From the NCBI RefSeq assembly GCF_042186555.1, contig NC_133325.1, forward strand, positions 89,928,982-89,992,981: DNA of 64,000 nucleotides, written 5' to 3'. The stretch comes from Aquarana catesbeiana. Lineage: Eukaryota > Chordata > Amphibia > Anura > Ranidae. The position numbers and the translations under genes were made by a program. Below are positions 21,430 through 33,196 of the stretch, in pieces (the stretch's first letter is position 1; each line of letters begins with the position of its first letter). A model generated the notes under the pieces. That model worked only from the letters and a program-made list of their open reading frames with translations. It did no database searches and had not been told where the DNA came from.

Positions 21430-23190
21430 ACAATGTGTAGCACTGCAAATCGTTAAAACATTAACACAGTTATCAGATTATTGACATCAAGCTGATTTTG
21501 TTGTGCATTTCCAAAAAAAAAGCTTTGAAAAAGCTTTACATTCACTTTAATTCTTTAATTATATTGCTGCATCAAACACATATATAATCTGTTGATGTAT
21601 GGCAGAGTTACAGAGTAGACAATTTAAGAGTAGACAATTTAACACATAAGAACTGTTTACTATGTAGTGGATTGCTTTTTTTTTTTTTTTTATTCTGCCT
21701 AATCTATGCCGTTTGCCATCGCCTCATCATTTGTGTTATTTCTCAGTTGTATTCCTTTTTCCCCAGTGCCTGATATTAATCACATACGGCAGGGGTGCGC
21801 AATGCCTGTCATTTCTGTTCTGCTGACAAGCCTTTTTTTTTTTTTTTAAGGGAAATACAGATCTAAGCATTTTGCTCGGTATTATAAAAAATTGAATTTG
21901 TTAATTACCTGTTGATTAAAGAAATCCCACACCAGCAGCCCACAAGGACTAAGCTGCGCCCCATAGTTATAGTATCATCACAAAAGAAATGTTGGAGAAC
22001 CCCTATAGTTATACAATTAACGCACAATATGGGGGAATCATCAAAGCATTCCTAGCAGTTTATTAGATATAAAGACATTGAGCTATTTACTAGCATCAGT
22101 AGGATTTTTCATTGTTTGATTTTTACATTTATCATTGCTATTGGTACAAAATACGACCAAGTAAAGTCTAAGAGGAAATAAACCTTTTAAACTGAAATTG
22201 ATTTATTTTTTTATTTTTATTTTCTGTTACAAATTAATTATTACAGTTATAACAGGATGAGACGTAATATATTGGTGGGCAATGCACAATGACAATATGA
22301 AATGGGTTGTAACCCATGAAGGCCAAATAGATATCAAATTTCCTAAACTGAAATCAGCTTTGGGTTACTGTACTCTCCTCCTTGTTTTCAGCACTTCCGC
22401 ACCAGTCATGATAGACTCCGCACTCGTTTTGACCCTGCACTGAGATTTTGAAAATATTGGGACATTTGGCTTCAGATAACCCTGTCAGCCATTTTAAAAG
22501 TCACTTGTCATTAGAAAAATGCAGAGTCCGCGGCTGATGACCTCTCCTGATTAGAATACTAATTGCTTGGCTTTATGCTGATACGTTCTTAGTCACTAAC
22601 CTGTACTGAATCTGCAAATTAGAAATTCAGACTTGTATCATCTTTCATTTGTGATAGGCTTGTTCTAGGGCTGTGACTCAGAGTAACATGGCATTTTAAG
22701 ACAGAGGTCCTCAATGGTTGTAGTTCTTTCATGACGTGGTGCACTTTAAATAGTTCAAAACCAAAGCTCTGCCTAAGAGAAAGCAGCACAGTCTACCAGT
22801 TGTAATGTTTAGCAGCTTGAAAACGTCACTCTATGTGCACCTCTGTCTTGACTTTCCAGACTTCTGTGCTAAGCCCCAACCCGCTGCCTTATCCTTATCC
22901 AAGAAGAATGTCCTTAACCTATTACCACTGGCTCCCACCAGCACTTTAAGGGATTCTTTACTCTGGAGGCTGGTAGGCCAGCTCCTAATCATTTGATTAC
23001 TGTGATTGGCTGTGACAGGGGTCATGTGATCAGGAGCCCTTCCTACCAGCTCCGGACCCAAAACTGTTGTTGATGACAGCTTGATCACAGTGTTGGGGTG
23101 CCAAGTGAGCGCTCTCCCAGCACAAAACAGCAGCACTTGCTGTACGAATATATGTGGCTGCTTAGCATTAAAGCCCACCACCGTGTGCCA
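21430..23190. other. Longest sparse stretch; no gene recognised
   Basis: It holds T-runs near 21677-21693 and 21832-21847 and AT-rich unique-looking DNA. The part 22440-22700 has no repeat partner and contains clustered short motifs (gattagaatactaattg, gcaaattag), a style common in conserved non-coding elements. A 129-codon minus-strand frame at 22831-23220 has no recognisable domain and ends in the Tc1 end; I do not call it. Confidence 0.3.
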
Positions 23191-23192
23191 TA

Positions 23193-23724
23193 CACCAATC
23201 AGCCATAACATTATGACCACTGACAGTTAAAGGGAATATCTCGTTACAATGACATCTGAAAATTGGTGGGATATATTAGGCAGCAAGTGAACATGAAGTT
23301 GATGTGGTGAAAGCAGAAAAAAAAATGGGCATCGCAGTTTGTTGTGGAAGGGTGCTGTGAAGCCCATGGTGACCCGTGTCCACCGCCAAAAGCTTCTACA
23401 ATGGTCACATGAACATCAGAACTGGACTACGGAGCAATGGAAGAAGGTGGCCTGGTCTGATGAATCACATTTTCTTTTACATCATGTGGATGGCCAGGTG
23501 CGTGTGCGTCACTTACCTGGGGAAGAGATGGCCCCAGAATGTAGTATAAGAAGGCAAGTTGGCAGTGTGATACTTTGGGCAATGTTCTGCTGGGAGACCT
23601 TGGGTCTTGCCATTCATGTGGATGTTACTTTGGTGTCCATGCCTCAATGGGTCAGGGCTATTTTAGCAAAGGGGGGCCTTACTCAATATTAGGTGGGTAA
23701 TCATAATGTTATTGCTGATTGGTG
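23193..23724 (+). mobile_element. Internally deleted Tc1/mariner copy, 532 bp
   Basis: Inverted ends caccaatcagccataacatt and (reverse of the right end) caccaatcagcaataacatt are flanked by TA (23191-23192 and 23725-23726). Full-length relatives are usually over 1 kb, so most of the interior is lost. Confidence 0.8.
23339..23692 (+). pseudogene. Tc1 transposase remnant
   Basis: The frame carries the Tc1 signature VAWSDESHF, which contains the first catalytic aspartate, preceded by a WTTEQWKK-like segment and followed by GSVILWAMF. The N-terminal paired-like DNA-binding domain and the C-terminal part with the second Asp and the Glu of the DD34E triad are missing. It starts inside the element and cannot encode an active enzyme. 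This is a different lineage from the Tc1 copies at 36 and 51 kb. Confidence 0.7.
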
Positions 23725-23810
23725 TATACTTGTGTACAATTGGTAGTAAAAGTTTAATGATGACTGAGGTGCTACCACTGGACAGAGAGATGGCTGCAGG
23801 ATGAGACATA

Positions 23811-23987
23811 GGGGTTAATTTACTATAACTGGATAGTGCAAAATCTGCTGCAGCTGTGAATAGTAGCCAATCAGCTTCTAACATTAGCTTGTTCAATTAA
23901 GCTTTGACGATAAAACCTGGAAGCTGATTGGTTTCTATGCAGAGCTGCACCAGAGTTTGCACTCTCCAGTTTTAGTAAATCAAGCCT
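23811..23987. repeat. Short MITE, related 'ggggttaattta' ends
   Basis: Inverted ends ggggttaatttacta and tagtaaatcaagcct are flanked by ATA (23808-23810 and 23988-23990). The interior differs from the 280-bp family. Confidence 0.6.
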
Positions 23988-24011
23988 ATAGTCATCTTTA
24001 TTGAAACAAGG

Positions 24012-24373
24012 TTTTAAAAAGACTCTAATCCAAACTTTTACTGGGCACAGATAAAAGACACAAATGGTGCAACTCTGTAATCATTAATACATCATTAAAT
24101 GTATTTTTAAAACGCAACCAGTGTAAGTACCTGACTCTGACCTGGTATCGGCCTCCTGCACACCCTGTACAGCAGAAGAAGCAGGACAGGTCCAGGACAA
24201 ATGGGCTCAAAAGAATTAGGTTGACTGGTGTTGCCCATCAGACTGAGAACATCCAGAATAAATACTGTTGAAATTTCTAATGGTAAATATTGAAGCAAAA
24301 GCTGGTTTTGTTATTTTATCTTTTGATGTCCAATTCATTGTTGTCTTATTTTTGGGCAGACTTCTGCTTTAAG
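24012..24373. repeat. Dispersed repeat, copy 2 (copy 1 at 14.1 kb)
   Basis: It shares aatcattaatacatcatt, cagtgtaa and gcccatcaga in the same order with 14104-14545. The right end gacttctgctttaa suggests a TTAA-type element, but the left flank is not clear. Confidence 0.5.
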
Positions 24374-26387
24374 TGTTTAAAATGACTGGAATGTTCTCTT
24401 GAATACCTTCTGCCCTGAGCATGGAAACACTCAATGGGTCTGAAGAACTGGCACAAAATGTCCTATTTTTTTCAACAGGTAAATTTGTATTGTAAAAGAA
24501 CAAAAGTTCCTTACGGTTTTCTTCTTTTTTTCTTACAAAGCAAAAGAAATTCCCCCATGATTTCAGTGTGTTCATAGAACCTATTGTCCAGTTTTCAGCC
24601 TTTGCCATTCTCAGGTCGTGTCTCGTGGGATTGGAGCTTAATAAGTAGTTTTATTCCATTGATAAAGAACTTAATGATACCTTTCCAAGCTTAATGCAGA
24701 TCTTAGAATATATTTAAGCATGATGGTTACTAGTTGTTCAGGAGAGAGATCATTCAGCAAATTGGTACTGAATACTGATATAGAATAATCTGAAGACCAC
24801 GATGACCCATGAAAGAATAAGTGCTCCGTGCCTTCTGTTATTCTCAAGATGATACAGTTTGAGGAGTCCAGATGCCAAGTGTAGAAAGAAAGACTTTTTG
24901 TAGATATTGTAGTGTTATGCATATAACTGTAAGTTAGTAAAACTTATTGTACTTACATTAGACAAATGTAAACATTTTACTTTGACAAGTATGGAGTTTA
25001 ATGCTGTTGTGTAAATTGTGGAGCCAACCATTATCTATGGAAACATAGGAGCATAACTATGTTCTACTTGGAGTTTTCCTGTATTTACATGTATACAATT
25101 ACTTATAGACATGTGCAATTCATTTTGGTGCGAATATAAATTCGGTTGAATTCTTGGGTATTCAGAGATTCAGATACATGAATTACATTAAAATTTGTTT
25201 AATTTTGTTTTGTATATTCATTTTCTAACTAATTCCAAATTTTCGGAGCAATTCGAATTCGGATCAGTCGAAAAATGATCGACCGATCCAAATTCTGTTT
25301 GAAGACTAGCTGGTTGTTAAGGAACGGGTCCTTAACCACCGATGACTCATCAGCTGTCATCGGGCTTCCCCACTGACAGGTGAATGTAAACAAAACAATC
25401 GCGGCAATAAAAAATCCAGAAAAAAACAGCGTGGGGTCCCAAAGAGCCCACGGTCCCTCCCCCCCCCCCCCCCCCCCCGTGGGCTCTTTGGGTCTGGTAT
25501 GGATTTTAAGGGGAACCTCACGCCAATTTTTTTTTTTTTTTTTAACGCCGTGGGGTACCCCATGTGAATGAGTACTCATTTACCAAAAAAGTGTAAAAAG
25601 TAAATAAAAATACAACACATGTTTTTGACAAGTCCTTTATTAAAAAATCAAAAATCAAAAAAAGTCCCCTGGTGTAGATCTATTGTCACTCACAACATCG
25701 GCCGCCACTGCCGACCCGAAAAAAGGAAGAAAAAAACCTCCTGTCCTGACAAAGGTTCCCGCCATCTGCCAGCTCAGCCGTTTGACAGTTCTTAAACAAC
25801 TAAGGGGCAGGGCCACCCAATGATGTCATTGCCAGTTCCAATCACATGCAGTAGGTGGACACTGATGTGATTGGTGAGTTGCCATGTATTTAAATTCCTT
25901 TGTATGAGGGGGTCACTGAACCTGAAGTGCTCCAGGCCCCCCAGGGTCTAAATACGGCCTTGCTTATAGGCCATAACTTTGTGTCATGCAGCCCGCAAGG
26001 AGCATTGTCTGAGCTGCAGCTGAACTATCACCCTGCCACATGGCAAGAACCTACCTGCATTACCCTCCTCCTTACCTGATATAGGAGCAAAGTGCAAGTA
26101 GTAGTTTCCAGTCTATAGAAGAAATTAGCCAGAAACTCAGTATGTTCCAAGTTCCAAATTCTTTATTAAGCTACATTAAAAGCAGCACAAAATAGCTTTC
26201 TTCTATGGATTGATGCCTTGGCAGCACACACTCCAGCCATAAGCACCGGGCCTCAGCAATCTATGTGCTTACAGACAAGCTGAGTTTAGGTAACGTTTCC
26301 TCCGTTAGTTTCCAGTCTCCATCCCATTTTGTAGCCAGTGTGTTATCTCACAAACATTCCCAGTGTGACACTATAACAAGCCTTAAT
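24374..26387. other. Non-coding DNA with a poly-C palindrome
   Basis: No gene is recognised. The part 25100-25320 is AT-rich with repeated aattcg words. The part 25330-25620 carries the inverted repeat described separately. Frames of 83-117 codons on the minus strand here have no domain. Confidence 0.3.
25438..25492. repeat. Perfect 16-bp inverted repeat around a poly-C loop
   Basis: The arm cccaaagagcccacgg (25438-25453) is exactly complementary to 25477-25492, with a loop that is almost all C. The strand could form a hairpin; the C-run could form an i-motif and its complement a G-quadruplex. Confidence 0.8.
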
Positions 26388-26960
26388 GTAAGCCTTTCTC
26401 AACCAGGGTTCAGTGAAACCCTAGGGTTCCTTTAAAGGTTGCTCAAATAACAATCTATTGAAACTAATTATATTTTTTAGCCGTAAGAAGCATTCTCCCC
26501 ACTTACCCCAAATATAGGAGCACTCTTCCCATTGGCTACCAGTGTAATGGGAGCCCTTATCCCACTACTATTGGAGCACTCTTCCTATTGGCCACCAGTG
26601 TAATGGGAGCCATTATCCCACTACTAGTGGAGCACTCTTCCTATTGGCCACCAGTGTAATGGGAGCCATTATCCCACTACTAATGGAGCACTGTTCCCAT
26701 TGGCCACCAGTGTAATGGGAGCCCTTATCCCACTACTAATGGAGCACTGTTCCCATTGGCCACCAGTGTAATGGGAGCCATTATTCCACTACTAGTGGAG
26801 CACTCTTCCTATTGGCCACCAGTGTAATGGGAGCCCTTATCCCACTACTAATGGAGCACTGTTCCCATTGGCCACCAGTGTAATGGGAGCCCTTATCCCA
26901 CTACTAGTTTAGGGAGACTCTACAGCCACTTGCCACCATCGAAGGGGGCCTTTTTCACTG
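26388..26960. mobile_element. hAT-like repeat carrying a 56-bp minisatellite
   Basis: The left part (gcctttctcaaccagggttc) has the style of common hAT ends, also seen near 27.24 and 27.89 kb. The interior is the tandem array of the next entry. The right end is not identified. Confidence 0.4.
26517..26908. repeat. Minisatellite, seven 56-bp units
   Basis: Units start at 26517, 26573, 26629, 26685, 26741, 26797 and 26853. Each contains ccaccagtgtaatgggagcc, with a few substitutions that recur in different units (cccattggc or cctattggc; cattatccc or ccttatccc), suggesting copy exchange. There is no spacer variation, so it is not CRISPR. Confidence 0.95.
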
Positions 26961-27164
26961 ACTTTTAACGAAGGGGTTATTTTACACTGAATACAAAATG
27001 TGAGGGAATACAACAATTGTCACTCTCTCGGTTTCTTCCCTTGCCATGTTTATAATTATTAATTTTATTGTTATTACTGAAAATATTTTTTTCATATGAA
27101 GCAACTCTGGGTGTCAAAAACACAAACACATAGGGGTCTGTGTGTAAAAAAAAAATTGCCATGC

Positions 27165-27300
27165 GGTACAAAGAGGAGATCAGGAAATTAACGTGGCTCA
27201 CCTCACCCAATTACATTACCCTATCAACATATCACCTAGAGCAGCCTTTCCCAACCTTTTTGACATGGAAAAACTCCTAAAACAACTTTCAAGTCTATTT
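27165..27300. repeat. Direct duplicate segment with hAT-like start, copy 1
   Basis: The segment with cacccaattacat, cacctagagcagcctttc and ccaaccttt is repeated at 27835-27960, about 660 bp downstream in the same orientation. Confidence 0.6.
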
Positions 27301-27834
27301 TAGAAACTTCACCATGCAGATGACATTCACATAAGCACAACAAATGATTACTGTATTATTTGTAATATTGTTCATCTATTATAATCCTCATCTCCATATA
27401 GTGGCCATAATGTGGTATTTTTTTTAAATACCTCTATCAGAAAAAAACGATCACATTATGGGCAATAGATGGTGCTAAAGATCATAGGAGATAAACAATA
27501 TTACAAAGATCTGATTGCTGTTAGCCGCTAGGATTACTTTAACAAGAGAGCCGACTGCTCTAAAGAAACGGTACTGGGATAATGCAGCTGCAGGCATCGT
27601 GGTGGTATAACCACCTGAAGTCCAGCGACATACGGGAAAACTATAGGAGGTTATACTATATTATCATATTGCTTTATGTATGGTCAGTGTAACATACCTG
27701 TGCAATACACACAAGCTGTTTCTTTAATTGTGACAGAAGGATTATTTCCTTCTGAGTATAGTTAACATGGGTGACACACCAGGTAAGGTCAGATTATAAT
27801 ACAAAGAGAAGGCATAAAAATCAGACACAGAAAA

Positions 27835-27960
27835 TGAAATGAGAGACATGCAGCTCACCTTACCCAATTACATCAACTTATTACCTAGAGCAGCCTTTCT
27901 CAACCTTTATAATTGGAGGAGCCCTTAAAATAACTTTCAGGTCTCAGAGAACCCCTGCTA
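27835..27960. repeat. Direct duplicate segment, copy 2
   Basis: It matches 27165-27300 across acccaattacat and tacctagagcagcctttc. Whether this is a local duplication or two insertions with similar flanks is not resolved. Confidence 0.55.
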
Positions 27961-28492
27961 ATAAATACTACGTCTACACTTCCTAGTACATTAGTGTGAA
28001 CAGTAAGTTACAGGTATAAGAATAACTGAAAGAATAAGTGGTCTATGTAAAAAAAATAAATACATAAATTGCTGTGTGGATGTTTTTAAGTGGTTAAAAA
28101 CCTCAGCCATGAAATATGAAAAGAGCATATCTCCCTATAGCGTGTACTTGTCTCAACCCAGAGCACTAAGTGTCATTTCTGTCTGCCGCATCGTTCCTCT
28201 GCTATCAGCATGAGTCACTTCTGACAAGTTTTCCTGACGTCAAGAGAAGAAAGGTGACATGGAGGGAGGGAACTCCAGCACAAAGCTTGTGAATGACAGC
28301 CTCAGCTCTGTTTCTGTGTGATGTGTAAAACGGAGCTTTGCAGAGTGTAACTTTAGCTCTCCGCCCCCTGCTTTCCAAAATTCAGACAAACTGTGTAGAT
28401 TCTGTACTTTGAATGGATGTAGAGAAGAGAAGACTGCAGATAAACAGGTACAACTTACGCAAGAGGCCTAGCACATTATGGCATTAAACCAT
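27961..28492. other. Non-coding DNA, no gene recognised
   Basis: No repeat partner and no coding potential were seen here. Confidence 0.3.
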
Positions 28493-28855
28493 AAAGAGTA
28501 CCTGTCACATTGCTGTCAAAAGGCTTTTACAGTGTCTACATTCCTTGTGACAGCAATAAAAGTGATAAAAATTTTTTTTTAAATGACAGTGTAAAAATAA
28601 AAATAAATAATTGATTATAATTTTTTTTTAAAGTGCCCCCATACCCTGTGCTGGCGCGCAAAGGCAAATGCAAACGCATTCAAACAGCGCCCACACATGT
28701 GAGGTATCACCACGAATGTCAGATCATAGGCAGTAATTCTAGCACTAGACTTCCTGTGTAAATCTAAAGTGGTAACCTGTAAAGGCTTTTAAAGCGTTGC
28801 CTGTGGATAGTAACATTTACATAATTTGTTGCCCGTTGCACGGGCGCGCGCAATT
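28493..28855. mobile_element. Older TTAA element, left part of interrupted copy
   Basis: It shares cctgtcac, gaataaaagtg-like, gtgaggtatcaccacga and gtaacctgtaaa phrases, in order, with 29330-29710 of the younger copy. It continues at 30033 after the younger insertion, where caattttaa and ttaaagcataac correspond to caattttaaagcatgac of the younger copy. Confidence 0.7.
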
Positions 28856-28859
28856 TTAA

Positions 28860-30028
28860 CCACTTCCAGCCCGCAGTACGTCTTTGAGTGGGGATAGCTG
28901 AATGATGTCTGCTGCTGCTAGCTTTATTTAGATATCTTCTTTTTCTGCTGGCGATTTCCTGCACCGCAAAAGCAATCATAGCCCCTGTTCAGCCGCTTGA
29001 TTGTTTTTGCAGGTGTTGGGAGGGCACGTTCTCCCCCCCGCCTCCCTTGGGTGCTTCTATCGGCGAGCCTATGCGATCGGCGAGCCGGAGAAGGAATTTG
29101 CCGGCGGCGGAAGTGCACCATAGAGAATACCACTGACCAGATGGTCCCCGGCAGTCTCTATGACCTTCCGAGGCCGGGCGCGACGTTATGACATCATGTC
29201 CGGCCTCGCCAGATGTAAACAGTGCCATGTATTCGACTGGAAAGGCTGAGATCATTTTTTTTTTTTTTATCTCAGGCTTTCCAGCCTAGAGCAGAGATGT
29301 GGGGTCTTAGACCCCACATCTCTCCATAAAGAGGACCTGTCATGCACTATTCCTATTACAAGGGATGTTTACATTCCATGTAATAGGAATAAAAGTGCTG
29401 AAAAAAAATTCAAAGGGAAAGTGTAAAAGTAAAAAAATAAAAATAAAATAAACAATCAAAAAAAAGTTTAACGCGCCCCTGTCCCCACGTACACGCAGGG
29501 AGAAGCAAAAGCATACGTACATTGCGCCCACATATGTAAACGCCATTCAAACCATACGTGTGAGGTATCACCACGAACGTTAGAGCCAGAGCAACTATTC
29601 TATCCCAAGACCTTCTCTGTAACTCTAAACAGGTAACCTGTAAAAAAATTAAAAGGGTTGCCTATGGAGATTTTTAAGTACCAAAGATTGGTGCCATTCT
29701 ACAAGTGTGCACAATTTTAAAGCATGACATGTTGGGTATCTATTTACTTGGCGTGATGTCATCTTTCACATTATACAAAAAAAATGGGCTAACTTTAGTG
29801 TTTTGGTTTTTTTTAGTTTATGAAAGTGGTTTTTTCCAAAAAAAACACGTTTGGAAAATTCTGCACAAATACCGTGTGACATAAAAAGTTGCAACAACCG
29901 CCACCGCCATTGGGTCTCTTTTAAAAAACATACATAATGTTTGGGGGTTCTGAGTCATTTTGTAGCAAAACAATTATGATTTTTACATGTAGGAGAGGAG
30001 TACCAGAATTGGCCGGGTATGGAAGTGG
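28860..30028. mobile_element. TTAA element, 1.17 kb, inserted in its relative
   Basis: TTAA flanks at 28856-28859 and 30029-30032, with inverted ends ccacttcc and ggaagtgg. It contains an uninterrupted version (near 29710-29726) of the very site into which it inserted in the older copy. No transposase frame is seen; short frames of 60-90 codons have no domain. Confidence 0.8.
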
Positions 30029-30032
30029 TTAA

Positions 30033-30150
30033 AGCATAACATGCTTACTGTGTGTAACATCATCTTTTATATTTTACCAAAAAATGGCTTATGTATTGTG
30101 TTTTTTTGCATTAAAATTCCAAAAACGTTGCTTTTTATTTTTTTATTCTC
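30033..30150. mobile_element. Older TTAA element, right part
   Basis: Continues the copy begun at 28493 (gcataaca, tcatcttt, accaaaaaatgg, tgtttttttgcat), parallel to 29723-29830 of the younger copy. Its right end is lost near 30150. Confidence 0.6.
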
Positions 30151-30185
30151 TAGACCAAAGGTCTGAAACTGGCAGCCCCTCCTAC

Positions 30186-30521
30186 AATGCTGTCAGAATT
30201 TCCGGACACAAATGTTTGAGAGCAGGTTCTCAAATTTTCCGACAACAAAACTTGTTGTCAGAAAGTCCGATCGCGTGTGTACACAAGTCCGTTGCACAAA
30301 AGTCTACGCATGCTCAGAATCAAGCAGAAGGAGCCGCACTGGCTATTGAACTTCCTTTTTCTCGGCTCGTCGTACGTGTTGTACGGCACCGCGTTCTTGA
30401 AGTTTGGAATTTCCCACAACATTTGTGTGACCGTGTGTATGCAAGACAAGTTTGAGCCAACATCCTTCGGAAAAAAATCCACTGTTTTGTTGTCGGAATG
30501 TCCGATTGCGTGTACGCGGCA
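30186..30521. repeat. Harbinger-like MITE, left end degraded
   Basis: The right end gattgcgtgtacgcggcat and the internal phrase gtgtgtacacaagtccgt match the family at 5641-6785 and 59497-59913. The left end is recognisable only as gaatttccggacac. Confidence 0.6.
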
Positions 30522-30544
30522 TTACTGTTTTATGTAGTGTTGCA

Positions 30545-31098
30545 ATGAATATATTCCACCCCAATATCCCTCAATCAATGGAAGACCTTGATTAACCAGG
30601 TATTACCAGCTTATAAACTTACCTATGAATCTAGGTGATGTCCTAGTAAATTTGAGAAAATTTGTGCTCAGTGGACTGAACTTACTGATACCTGTATATT
30701 CCCTGATCCGTGAGTTGGACTAACGACATATGGGCAGTGTAGTGGGTTTACTGGGTTTCAATGAGGCTTAGAAACCTTATTTCTATGTGCTAACTAAGTA
30801 ATGAGACTTTTGTCTACGCGTTTCTAAGGTGCATTACTATATGTGCAAGTGCTTAGTCGTTTCAGTTTTTGTTTGGTTTAGAACTGTTTGATATTCCCGA
30901 TAGTTCGGGAAACAGTTAAAGCATTATTCTATTACAATAATCTGCAAAATACAATCGATTTTTTTATATTGTTAGAAATTATGTTGATGAGTTATTGGTA
31001 CACTTTTCCTGAATATTATCTGTATTATGTTTCTAATGTGTTCATTGTGTTGTAAATATCAATAAAACACAGTTTAAAAAAAAAAAAAAAAAACAAGT
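30545..31098 (+). mobile_element. L1 LINE 3' end with poly(A) tail
   Basis: Near 30571-30690 one frame reads WKTLINQVLPAYKLTYESR, a stop, then PSKFEKICAQWTEL, which resembles the C-terminus of L1 ORF2 proteins. It is followed by a 3' untranslated region, the poly(A) signal aataaa at 31062 and an A-run at about 31078-31094. At least one stop interrupts the frame, so it is a 5'-truncated dead copy. Orientation is plus. Confidence 0.65.
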
Positions 31099-32236
31099 GC
31101 CAGAAAAGGCCTGGGGGTCATTATTTTTATAGAAAAAAAAACACCTTCGAGAAATCAATAGCACTAAAAGGGCAGTTAGCTCCATCATTGATATCATAGG
31201 AATTCCCAGAGAAAATCTGATCTTAAATAAACCCGACCAGTTGCATCGAAAGATTGTTGGAGAAGATCACATCTGAAATCAGGTTTTTACCGTCTCGTTT
31301 ATGCCAGGCATTACATTCGTTTGGAAGCCGTATTTCTTTTTTCGCTTTTGCATTCTGCAAAATAATGTTCCTCCATCCTCTGTCCCTGTCAGCACCGATA
31401 GATATTCTATGGGAGATTCAGCATGTCAACCGACAGAGTTGTGTAATGGTGACTGTCCCCATTGGCAAGCTGCGGAGACTGTCACAGAAAGCTGCCTGCT
31501 ACAGATAGCTGGAGGGATTTATCAGACTGAGAGCTCCACTTATACGGGTAAGAGTTAAACTGTGGCAGGTAGAGCTCAGACAAGCTACGAATCTAGTAAT
31601 GGCTTCGCACAGCGGTAAAGAACGACGGCATGAGCTGCCAATCAGAACCCGCCGCACACCAGCCCCCCCCCCCCCCCTTCTCTTCATCCCTGCTGAATTT
31701 TAATGCAGATACAGGAAATAGGTTTATCTATTTGGTTCAGTGCTACCTGCTGAATGTATTAACGTTGCGCAGGGGGGAGTGATACAGGCATGTGACTGAG
31801 GCAGAAAGAAATCGTTTTTTTATAGCCAAAGATTTTTTTTAAAAAGTTGCTATTTTTGCCACTGTGCCGACTATTTACCGCAGATAGCACACAGAATGGT
31901 TATGTCACATGGCACCTATTGGACTGCACAGCAGTACGGTTGTGTAGGATGTTGTACTACAGTTTACAGATTTAAAGCGGAAATCCATTTAATTATTACC
32001 GGTAGTTAAAATATGAAATAAAATGTATTCTTAAATTCAGCTAGTGGAAAAAACCTGAATTTTTATTCATATTAGCCACACATACACTTTCCTGCGCAAA
32101 AGCACTATGACAGAAGGAGGGAGGACTAGAATTAGGAACCAATAAGGCACCATGCACATTTGGTGCACTAGGCTCTGGTATTTAGCTGTGGGTGGAAGGC
32201 ACAGATGCACCATCCAGCCCCGCTACCAGCAGCCAG
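31099..32236. other. Non-coding DNA, no gene recognised
   Basis: A C-run lies near 31662-31678. Two overlapping frames of about 85 codons at 31254-31558 have no domain. No repeat partner was found in the window. Confidence 0.3.
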
Positions 32237-32239
32237 TAA

Positions 32240-32581
32240 GACCCCTTTCACACTGAGGCATTTTTCAGGCACCTGTAAAATGCCTGAAAAATGCCTCATC
32301 TGCAGTCCCAGTGTGAAACCCAGAGGTAGTAAGCAGCATCTTTGGGGCAGTTTGCGAGCGGTGTATACACCGTTCCTTTACCGCCCCTGCCCATTGGAAT
32401 GCATGGGCAGCACTGCCGAAGAGCCTACACGGTGCTTTTAACCCTTTTTAATCCCCTTCTTGGGGGTTACAAGCGCCCCGCTCCTGCCCAAATAGCGGCG
32501 CCAAAGCGCCGATATGACAGTGGTAAAGCGCCGCTAAAACTAGTGGTAATTTACCACTACCACCCCAGTGTGAAAGGACTC
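32240..32581. repeat. MITE of the 'cctttcacactg' family
   Basis: Inverted ends gacccctttcacactgaggc and accccagtgtgaaaggactc are flanked by TAA (32237-32239 and 32582-32584). Shares gcggtgtatacaccg with 16333-16940. Confidence 0.75.
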
Positions 32582-32604
32582 TAAAAGTCTATGAGAGGCT
32601 AACA

Positions 32605-32775
32605 CAGGGTTGCAATCCCATTCCTGTAAACCTGAACACATATTAATTACACAGGTTCTGTGGCTGATTAAGGTGGTAATTAAACTCACTTGGTGTCTTA
32701 TCTGCATTAAATTTAGCCTCAGAACTTGTATAATTGATATGTGTTCAGGTTTAAAGGGAAGAGGTGGCAACCCTA
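32605..32775. repeat. hAT MITE with 8-bp target duplication
   Basis: The ends cagggttgcaa and ggcaacccta, and inner arms around aaacctgaacacatat, are inverted. The 8-bp ggctaaca flanks both sides (32597-32604 and 32776-32783), as expected for hAT elements. 171 bp, non-coding. Confidence 0.75.
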
Positions 32776-32783
32776 GGCTAACA

Positions 32784-33196
32784 GCTGTTGTCGATGGACG
32801 TTGCATCTAGCAGAACGTATGTTTATTGCAGTATGCACCCAGGGGTGAATGCTTGAAATACAGCGTTTATGCGGTCCAGGCATTTGTCCTGGGGCACATA
32901 CTGCTCTAAATGTTTGCACCAGCTAGGTGCACCACCTGGCCTCGTCCAGCCACAGCAGCTGTCAACTTCTCAGTAGGTTTGACAAGCTGCTGGCATCGGG
33001 CTTAGACAGTGCACCTGTGTCCTCTACCCACAGCTAAATGTCAGAGCCTCATGCGCCAGGGCTAAATGTTTGATATGTAGAAGCCCAAATATTTGCTTCA
33101 GGTACATTTTCTGAGAGGGAAAGATAGCAGAGTGAACTGAAGGATGATTTTATCAGTTTTATCATGAATGATGCTGCCAGACATATTCATCTTACT
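32784..33196. other. Non-coding DNA, no gene recognised
   Basis: No protein motif or repeat partner was found. Confidence 0.3.

Noticed and set aside
22831..23220. 129-codon minus-strand frame
   Set aside because: No domain, and its start lies inside the terminal repeat of the Tc1 copy.
26517..26908. CRISPR-like regular array
   Set aside because: The units are contiguous 56-bp tandem copies without spacers.
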